Shown here: one piece after another, positions 1-8,900 of the stretch | Layout: every line of letters begins with the position of its first letter | How positions within the stretch are numbered: position 1 is the stretch's first letter | Assembly: GCA_048498035.1 (NCBI GenBank) | Contig: JBEHYT010000009.1 | Span: 62,001-126,000 of the forward strand | DNA: 64,000 bases | Direction of reading: 5' to 3' | Source: CADEDV01 sp048498035 | GTDB lineage: Bacteria; Bacteroidota; Bacteroidia; Chitinophagales; Chitinophagaceae | The notes under the pieces: generated by a model | Database searches by the model: none | Told to the model about the DNA's origin: nothing | The model's input: the letters and a program-made list of their open reading frames with translations, nothing else | Position numbers and translations under genes: made by a program

Positions 1-3000
1 ATCAATAATCCCGATACCATCTTCCTGCGGATTTCCGCAACGGCGGCATTCAAATATTCGTTTAATACCAATGCACATTTACCTACGTCTGCATTTACAC
101 TGGTTGGCGATAGCACAGTGTGTTTTGGTACACAAGTTTACAAGGCAAGCGGTATTGGCAACGAGCCCGTTGATTACCACTGGAGTTTGCCGGCAGGAGG
201 CGGTTCGCTTACATATACCGATAGCGTGGCTACGGTAACCTGGAATGGCAGCGGCCAGCGAAGCATCGCCTTATATCTTTCTAACAGCGCGGGCAATTCC
301 CAGGTGAAAACGATGCATGTTACAGTTGATGCAGCAGTACCCGACCAGGCACCGGTGATGTCGAATTTTGCAAGAACGTTGAGCATCTCCAACGTACCAC
401 AGGGGGTTCAAATCAACTGGTATCGCAATGGCGGTATTATTAGCGGCGCACAAGATTCTTCTTATTATGCCAGCCTGGCCGGCGACTATGCAGTTCGCTA
501 TAGTAATAATTGTGGAGACGGACCGGCTTCCAATACCATCACATTTGCCAATGATGTAGTAGCGCAGACAATTACGTTCGTTCCTACGCCGGATCAGATG
601 ATGGCGCCGGGGTTGAAGATCAAATTAAATGCAACTAGCAGTTCAGGCTTACCCGTTTTTTATAATCGCATTAGCGGTCCTGGAACCGTATCGGGTGATA
701 GCCTCTCTATTACGTCTGTGGGCACGATTATTATAAAAGCAATTCAACCCGGTGATGACACATACAGTGCCGCAACGCCAAAAAATGATACCATCATTGT
801 ATCAAAAGGCGACCAGGTGGTGACGCTTGATTCCATTGCGGATCGCTATTACCGGCAGGGGAATTTCCTGGTACAAACCTCCTCCTCCTCTGGTCTAAAT
901 GTTACGAAAACAATTGTTTCGGGAAATGCCCGGGTAGCTGGTAACACCGTGATTGTAGATGGAGCCGGATCCATTACGATTCGGGCGAGTCAAAACGGCA
1001 ATTCAAATTATAACGCAGCAACACCTGTAGAGCGCACATTCTGTGTTGGTATCGACACGCTTGCAGCAATCAAGGGTGCACCTGTAGCCTGTCTTGGCAC
1101 TTATGCCTACACCGCGCAAAAAATACCAGGCGCCAACTATATATGGACGTTGGATGGCGGCGGAACCATGACCACGCATAACGATACCGCATGGATAACC
1201 TGGCAAACTACCGGCTCACATATAATAAAGGTCAAAGCCAACTCGGATTGCAATACCGATTACAGTTTTGAACCACAGCTTGAGGTTACCATCAATAATG
1301 TAACTCCTGTTCCTGTTACTAATATGATCCCGGTAAATGGAGCAGTTGACCAATCGCTTCCGCTAAAATTATCATGGGTGCCCGGCGATTATACAGAAAC
1401 GTACGATCTGTATGTTTGGGAAAGCACACTGTCGCGGCCTGCAACTGCCTACAAAACCGGCATACAGGGAATTACGTTCACGATTCCCGTTGGAGATTTC
1501 GCTAATAACATTACGTATAAATGGCAACTGGTTTCAAAAAATCCGTGCAACCAGGCCGAAGGACCCGTTCAAACATTCCATTTAGTGCCGTTACCAGACC
1601 TGGCGGTTACAAATGTATCGGCACCAACCACCGCCATCTCCGGGCAAACCATGACCATTACCTGGACGGTTCGAAACGATGGTACTGGTAATACACCTAC
1701 CAACCAAAGCTGGCAGGATGAAGTTTATCTGAATTTTGATAACAGCCCCAACTTTAGCATCAACCCTGAAGTGTCTGCACCGGTATGGAGCGCCGTTTCC
1801 GTCCCCGCCCGCCCGCTCCTGGTTGCAAGCAAAACAAACCTGAATGCCTTGTTGCCAGGTGAACAGTATACCAACTCCGTTGATTTTGCCATCCCGGCTA
1901 ATTACAGTCTGCCCGTGTATGCATATGTAATTACGAACGTGAAGAGCAGGGGTCAATCGGCTATCCAGGAGGTAACATTAAGCAACGATACGCTGGGCGC
2001 CACCCATCCAATCGCCATTACACTGGCGCCTTCCCCGGATTTGCAGGTGGATTCACTGCTTACCAACGGAACAACATATAGCGGTGGTATCGTAAACATT
2101 TCTTACAAAGTGAGCAATCACGCCGCACTTACGCCACCTGGGGTAAGTTGGACGGATGCCGTTTACCTTTCACAGAGCGCCATCTTCGACTCCACAACGG
2201 CTATACCACTTAATGCACCGAAAGCAAATGGCTCCTATTATCCGAATGCACCCAAAGCGGTGATCTCCGTGAATACGCAATTACAAACGGGAGATGCATA
2301 TTACAAAACGGTGCAGGCAGTAATTCCAAACAATCTCTTTGGAACCTGGTTTGTTCATGTTAAGACCAATAATAAACATACGCTGTATGAAGGCCCTTCA
2401 TTTGGCAACAATACCAACAATGCAGTCGTGCAGGTGTACCTTACACCTACACCTCATCTTACGATCAACAATCTTTCCGTACCGGTTACATCGGCCAGCA
2501 CCACCCAGGCTATTGGCGTAAACTGGAACATTTACAATGACGGTTTCCGCGACAATACAGAAAAAAATCGCGGCCATTATTATACAATCTCAACCTGTAC
2601 AGCAGGATGCGGTAACGATAGCCATGGTCGCCCGCAAGTGTGTGTGTATCCCTACGTGGTCAAAGACAGTGCTGTCTTCGGTAGCAGCTTCTGGATCGAT
2701 CGTGTGTACCTGAGTACCGAAGCAGGTGGATTAAACACCGCAACAGCTACCCTGGTAAGCACTTACAACCACGGCACTGAAAATTCAGGGTTATATCCAG
2801 ACGTGCAATATCCTACAGCTTGCGGACAAAGCCTGGAAAGCCGTCCACGAGTTAATGTAGATAACGTAATAGAATCCGGCTCCAACTTCCCGGCAACCTC
2901 CAGCTTTATTGTTCCCGATAACCTGCCTGCCGGTAATTATTATGTTTATGTTTACACCAACCCAACAAAAACTGTATTTGAATATCCCGGAGCACCGGAA

Positions 3001-5955
3001 ATTCAGCGTAGCGCGCTGCCGATTACTATCAGTAGGCCAGACATAGCAGTGCTCAGCGTTCAGGCGCCAGCCAGCGCACTGGGCGGTGACAACTTTATCA
3101 TTGATTACACGCTTCAGAACAGCGGAGGTAATTTGTACAATCACCGCCGGAAGGACCGCCTTTTTGTTAGCAGTCATTCCAGTTTTGACGGCAGTGCAAT
3201 ACTTGTTGATTCTCTGTTGTATACAGAAAATCTGGCCGCCGGAGTAACAGTGCCGCACAGTTTTGGATACAAATTCGCGCCAGGCACAAATGGTACTTTT
3301 TACTTCTTTGTACAAACTAATTCGGATAGTTCATTCAGGGAATCTTCCTACGCAAATAATATCAACGGCTCAGCCGCGGTAGTCATCTCGCAACCGCTGG
3401 CGGCGGACCTGGTAGCTACATCGCTGAATGTTGCAGACACGGTGAGAACGGTTTTCCCAACTGTTGTTACCTATACCATTCGTAACGACGGCGCTGCCAG
3501 TGCTGCTGGAACATGGACCGACAGCCTCTTTGTTAGCTGCGCTCCGGTCTTCAACCGCAATACCGCCTTCTATATTGGTCGCAAAACGCTTAACCGGACA
3601 CTCGCTGTTGGTGAAAGCCGTACAGATACGATCCGCACTTCTATCGGATTTACTTATGACATAAGCAGTTGTTTCCCGAATAATGATTTCAATACAGCCT
3701 ATTTCTTTGTAAAAGTAAACGGTAATAATGGGGTGTTTGAATCAGTGGATACGCTCAACAACCTGCTTTCCAGCGGCAGCCGCATTCTCGATAACCCATT
3801 AGTAGATCATATTGTTACAACCGTAAACGGTGCCGCTACAGCCACGGTGAGCCTTCCTTACTCACTAAGCTGGACAGACATGAACATTGGCCGGAACCCC
3901 GGAATTAGCTATGGCAGTCGTGCTGACGAAGTATTCATTTCCCCGGATTCCGTATTCAACAGCAATGCCATATCATCCGGAAAATATTTCTGGGATCAAA
4001 AGCTGGAACACGGCGAATCTGTTTCTTTCACGAAGCCATTTACGATCGCGAACGTTCCGACCGGCTATTATTACGTGATGGTAAAAGCGAACAATGACAC
4101 CCGCTATATTATTCTCGCGGAAAAAGACAAAACAAACAATGTAAACTTTATACGGGATGCAAACGGAGCGGCCACGAAGATATTTATTACAAGGCCCGAC
4201 CTTCCAGACCTGGTTGATTCCATCATTGCAGCACCTGCATCTGCCGCTGCCGGACAAACGATTACGGTTGTTCACCGGATCAGGAATATCGGTATCGGCG
4301 CGGTATATACAGATAATTTCTATTTAAGAAGCTTCGTTGCAACAGGCCTGGTTGGAAACGCTGCCGTAAGTAATGTTGTTACCCGCGGATTCCGCCGCGC
4401 ATTGCAACCGGGTGAATTTGTGGACGACACGCTATCGCTGCAATTGATGCCTGGAATTCCGTCGGCCAACTATGTGCTTACAAACATCCTGAATCCAACA
4501 AATGAGGTGGCGGAGTCCAATATCGATAATAACCGCACCATCCGGTTTATCGATATTTTCCAACCGGATTCATCAGACCTGGTTACAAGGATTTTGGCAA
4601 TACCTGATACAGTAACACTCGGTTATAAAGCAGATGCCGTTCAATGGCTGGTTCAGAATAATTCAGGTGTGCCTGCCATTGGCACCCGCACGGATGGCAT
4701 CTATTTGTCAGGCAGTCCCGCGTTCGACAGCAGCGCAGTATTACTTGGAACGGCTAATCGTTCCAGCACCTTACAGCCGCTGGAGTCCGATACGCTTACC
4801 TCCATGCCACTGGTGACCAACGTAACAGAAGGAGATTACTACGTGGTGGTTAAAACCGACATCCAGGATAAAGTGCTGGAGACGAATGACACAAACAATG
4901 AAGCAGTTTCCGTGCAAACGGTGCATGTAAAAGTGAAAGAACTATTGCTGGCAACGGAGGAGATTGCAACACTGGGCGACACACTACGGTACTATAAACT
5001 TGTGATACCCGATTCGCTGAATGGCGCTACGGTTTCAGTGAAGCTTACCTCCAATGATTCACTGACCCGCACCAACCAGGTTTTCATTGGAGAGGGGTAT
5101 GTGCCTTCGGCCGCGCGGTTTGACTATAGCTATCCCACCGCTAACTACGGCAACCAGGAAATTGTGATGGCCTATACCGTTTCCGGCACTTATTATATTA
5201 TGGTGCGCTGCGTAAACGCGCAACAAACTGTCCAGGACATCAAACTACTGGCGAAAAAACTGCCATTCAGTATTACGGCCGTAGATGCTTCTTCCGGTGG
5301 GAATATCGGCAACGTAACGGTTAAAATCAGCGGAGCGCTCTTTACTGAAGGCATGACCGCCCGGCTGAATAAACCAGGAACTGAGATCATCGCATCCACT
5401 GTGTATTTCATAAACAGCACCTCGGTGTTTGCAACGTTTAACCTGCAGGGAAAACCGTTGGGCCTGTATGACGTAACGCTTAGCAAAGCTGATACCGCAA
5501 CCGCTGTTCTGGCCGAAGGATTTTCTGTTGCAAATGCAAGCAACGGTGGACTGATTAGCGGCGGCGGAAACAATACAGGTAGTGGCAACGGAAATGAATC
5601 CGGCTGTGACCCCGGCGCTGCAGGTGGACTTAATTCACTGCTTGTAACGGAATTGATTGTTCCGGAAAAAGTATTGCGCGGTTGGCCATTTACCGTACAG
5701 GTCAACTTCCGCAACCCGACCAACTTCGATATTCCGGCACAAGTGCTTACGCTTTATGCTGAGGATGTGGTGAGCCTGGGACTTACACAGGCTGATGCAG
5801 ACAATAACAACGCACATACGATCACCATTACGCTGAGCGAACCGGGCGGTCCGCCGGGCATCATACGAGCGGGCGCAACAGGAAGCGTGATCATCTATGC
5901 AAGAGCAGGTGCAAACGTTGAACCCCATACCCACACCATTTTCAGGTTACAATAA
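1..5955 (+). CDS. Giant CARDB-repeat surface protein (5' end outside window)
   Basis: The reading frame is open from base 1, so the true start and any signal peptide lie upstream; 1984 codons are visible. The first part reads as PKD/Ig-like and MBG-like modules (to about base 1300). It is followed by eight CARDB-type beta-sandwich repeats beginning near bases 1590, 2035, 2450, 3030, 3405, 3800, 4200 and 4570, most opening with a PDL or ADL motif and containing a 'D..YLS' strand. An IPT/TIG-like module (about 5260-5560) and a Gly/Asn-rich linker precede one last beta domain. There is no T9SS sorting tail. The RHS gene starts 18 bases downstream, so the two are probably co-transcribed. Likely role is extracellular adhesion or display; this is inference from the family. 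Function of the final domain is unknown. Confidence 0.85.
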   Translation: MNNPDTIFLRISATAAFKYSFNTNAHLPTSAFTLVGDSTVCFGTQVYKASGIGNEPVDYHWSLPAGGGSLTYTDSVATVTWNGSGQRSIALYLSNSAGNSQVKTMHVTVDAAVPDQAPVMSNFARTLSISNVPQGVQINWYRNGGIISGAQDSSYYASLAGDYAVRYSNNCGDGPASNTITFANDVVAQTITFVPTPDQMMAPGLKIKLNATSSSGLPVFYNRISGPGTVSGDSLSITSVGTIIIKAIQPGDDTYSAATPKNDTIIVSKGDQVVTLDSIADRYYRQGNFLVQTSSSSGLNVTKTIVSGNARVAGNTVIVDGAGSITIRASQNGNSNYNAATPVERTFCVGIDTLAAIKGAPVACLGTYAYTAQKIPGANYIWTLDGGGTMTTHNDTAWITWQTTGSHIIKVKANSDCNTDYSFEPQLEVTINNVTPVPVTNMIPVNGAVDQSLPLKLSWVPGDYTETYDLYVWESTLSRPATAYKTGIQGITFTIPVGDFANNITYKWQLVSKNPCNQAEGPVQTFHLVPLPDLAVTNVSAPTTAISGQTMTITWTVRNDGTGNTPTNQSWQDEVYLNFDNSPNFSINPEVSAPVWSAVSVPARPLLVASKTNLNALLPGEQYTNSVDFAIPANYSLPVYAYVITNVKSRGQSAIQEVTLSNDTLGATHPIAITLAPSPDLQVDSLLTNGTTYSGGIVNISYKVSNHAALTPPGVSWTDAVYLSQSAIFDSTTAIPLNAPKANGSYYPNAPKAVISVNTQLQTGDAYYKTVQAVIPNNLFGTWFVHVKTNNKHTLYEGPSFGNNTNNAVVQVYLTPTPHLTINNLSVPVTSASTTQAIGVNWNIYNDGFRDNTEKNRGHYYTISTCTAGCGNDSHGRPQVCVYPYVVKDSAVFGSSFWIDRVYLSTEAGGLNTATATLVSTYNHGTENSGLYPDVQYPTACGQSLESRPRVNVDNVIESGSNFPATSSFIVPDNLPAGNYYVYVYTNPTKTVFEYPGAPEIQRSALPITISRPDIAVLSVQAPASALGGDNFIIDYTLQNSGGNLYNHRRKDRLFVSSHSSFDGSAILVDSLLYTENLAAGVTVPHSFGYKFAPGTNGTFYFFVQTNSDSSFRESSYANNINGSAAVVISQPLAADLVATSLNVADTVRTVFPTVVTYTIRNDGAASAAGTWTDSLFVSCAPVFNRNTAFYIGRKTLNRTLAVGESRTDTIRTSIGFTYDISSCFPNNDFNTAYFFVKVNGNNGVFESVDTLNNLLSSGSRILDNPLVDHIVTTVNGAATATVSLPYSLSWTDMNIGRNPGISYGSRADEVFISPDSVFNSNAISSGKYFWDQKLEHGESVSFTKPFTIANVPTGYYYVMVKANNDTRYIILAEKDKTNNVNFIRDANGAATKIFITRPDLPDLVDSIIAAPASAAAGQTITVVHRIRNIGIGAVYTDNFYLRSFVATGLVGNAAVSNVVTRGFRRALQPGEFVDDTLSLQLMPGIPSANYVLTNILNPTNEVAESNIDNNRTIRFIDIFQPDSSDLVTRILAIPDTVTLGYKADAVQWLVQNNSGVPAIGTRTDGIYLSGSPAFDSSAVLLGTANRSSTLQPLESDTLTSMPLVTNVTEGDYYVVVKTDIQDKVLETNDTNNEAVSVQTVHVKVKELLLATEEIATLGDTLRYYKLVIPDSLNGATVSVKLTSNDSLTRTNQVFIGEGYVPSAARFDYSYPTANYGNQEIVMAYTVSGTYYIMVRCVNAQQTVQDIKLLAKKLPFSITAVDASSGGNIGNVTVKISGALFTEGMTARLNKPGTEIIASTVYFINSTSVFATFNLQGKPLGLYDVTLSKADTATAVLAEGFSVANASNGGLISGGGNNTGSGNGNESGCDPGAAGGLNSLLVTELIVPEKVLRGWPFTVQVNFRNPTNFDIPAQVLTLYAEDVVSLGLTQADADNNNAHTITITLSEPGGPPGIIRAGATGSVIIYARAGANVEPHTHTIFRLQ

Positions 5956-5973
5956 CATTCAAATCGCATTACA

Positions 5974-8900
5974 ATGAATTGTTCAATATATATTACCGTA
6001 AAAGCTACCAGGAAAATAGTTGCCTGCTGCATTGCCGTATTGCTAGCCACAGGCAGCTTTGCCCAAAATCTGAACGATCCCAATAAAACCGGGCCGCTGG
6101 GCACGGAGGTTAATACCATCAGCGGGAACCTCGTAATTCCCCGCACCGACTTTTTAGTGATGGCAAGAGGATTTTTGCTGGATGTAACATTTCACTACAA
6201 TAGCTATCGCTATGATGAAAACACAGGCTATGGTAATGGCTGGAGTTTTATGTACGACATCCAATACAACCGCGACACATCCGGCAATCGCATAGTACGT
6301 TGGGGTGATGGCAGGGAAGACACCTATGACACGATACCCGGTGGTACATTTACAGCGCCGCGAGGCTTCTTTACCACGCTTGCTCAATACACAACCGGGA
6401 AATACCTGCTTACAGAAAAAGACGGCACAAAGTTCTATTTTGACAATCCCGTGCACAGGAAGATCACAAAAATCCAAACTGCGGCCGGTCCTTCTATCCT
6501 CTTTAATTATACAGACAGCCTGCTGACCTCGGTAAGCAATGATGCCGGCCAAACAATCACCCTGCAATACAACTCCGGCAACCTGGTGGCGATTGTGGAT
6601 GCGATTGCCTCACCCAGCAGAACATTCACCTATTCCTACGATGAGGCCGGCAACCTGAAAGATGTAACCGATCCGCTCGACAATAAATATCGCTACAGCT
6701 ACCTGGTAAACGGTCCCATGAAAAAGGTGACTGACAGAAATGGCAATGCAGCTGATATCATCTATTATGCTGACTACAGCACCCGCGAGGTAATTGGCTG
6801 CAACAAGCGGCTGAGTTTTTCCTACGACACACTCGGGAAAAAGACAGTAGTTACCAACCACATGGACAATGGCGGCACCAACCAGGAAACCACCTATGAA
6901 TATAAAAGGGTGGATGACTTTGGATGGATCACAAAAATGACAGGGAACTGCTGTGGTTACAATCTTAGCTATGAATACGACAACCAGGGCAACCAGACAA
7001 AATTGACTGACGCCAACGGGCAGGTATACAAATTTACTTATGACGAGCGGGGAAATATGCTTAGCACCACCAACCCGCTGGGAGAGATTCGCACTTACAC
7101 CTATTCAACGGATTTCAACAAAGTAACCAGTTATAAAGATCCCATTGGCTCGTTGTACACGTTACAATATGATAGTCATGGCAACCTGACCGCCCTCATC
7201 ACGCCAGGCAATAATAGCTATACGGCAACCTATAACAGCAATGGAGACATTACCAGCAGTTCAGACCCAAAAGGAAATACATTTACCTATAATTATGATG
7301 CCTATGGCAACCCCGTTTCCGTAACAGGTCCAAACGGCTACACCGCAACACTCAACTTTGATGCCCGCGGCAATCTGCTCTCCTATCATGATGGAAAGGG
7401 AAATACAACCACCCTTGAATATGACATCCTTGATCGTTACAAAACGATCCTTGATCCTATCAATAACAGGATTGAAATGAGCTATGACGCCAATGGCAAT
7501 ATGACGGCAGTGCACCACAGAAGAGGCGGCACCAGTCATATCAACTACGACGCCAGCGACAGGATAGTAATGATCACCGGACCAACCGGCAACCAAATGG
7601 TAGCCGGGTATGATGCGATGGACAATCTTACCTATTTTAAAAACCAGGGCGACTTCGAATCATCTTTCTACTATGACACCCGGAACAGGCTCACCGGTAT
7701 CAAAGATGCCGAAAACAACCTGGCCAGCGCCGGTTATGACGCTAATGGAAATCTCACCTCCGTACAATTGCCGAATGGCAGAATGTTTACACTAACCTAC
7801 GATGCAGCCAATCGTTTGAAAACATTAAAAGACGATGTTGGTTCACTGGCAAAAATTGAATACGATGCCAACCGCAACATCACCAGTTTTACAAATGCGA
7901 CTGGCGCAATTACCACGGCAACTTACGACAGCCTGAACCGGATGAAAAGCCAGACAGATCCGCTGGGCAATACATCCACTTTTGAATACGACAAAAACAA
8001 CAACCTGATTACGGTAACCGACCGGAACGGACGCGCAACGCACTATACCTACGATGAGTTTAACAGGGTTAAAACATTCACAAACGAAAACGGCGCGGTA
8101 ATTACGCTGGATCACGATGCCGAAGGAAATATCAGCCAGCTAAAAGATCAAAACAATAATATTACCAGTTTCACCTATGACAGCCTGAACAGGCGCAAAA
8201 CAATGACGTTTGCAGATGGCAGCATCATCCGTTATACATATGACGAAGAGAGTAACCTGGTAACCAAACAACTGGCCGACGGAACGTTTATCAGCTATGA
8301 ATATGACAGCCTGAACCGGATGACGAAAAAGACACTGCCGGGCGGCCAGGTGTACACATTTGGTTATGATGCCCTGAACCGTATAACCAGCGCAACCAAT
8401 GCAACCGGTACCGTACTCGTTACGTATGATGGATTGAACCGGATTACATCGGAAACCTTTAATGGTAAAACCATCCAATACGGGTATGACACGCAAGGAC
8501 GCACGGAAACAACCACTTATCCTGATAATTCCGTAGTGCTAAAGACTTTTGACAGCCGTAACCGTATCACTTCCATCAAAAAAGACGGCGTTCTACTGGC
8601 AGCGTATAGCTACAACGGCGCTAACCAGTTAACTGCAAAATCATTTGGAAATGGACTGAACACCATCATGCAATATGATTTTGCGAACCGGCTTTCCAGC
8701 ATCAGCACCGGCAATGGCTCCGTGCAGCAGAAAAGCTTTACCTACGACGCAGTGCAAAATAAAACAGAAATTAGCCGGCTGAATGATCCCAACCACGCAG
8801 AAACATTTACTTATGACAATGCGTACCGGCTTACTGGTTACAAACGCGGCCCGTCGGGCTCTCCACTTGTAACCAACAGTTATACCTATGATGCCGTAGG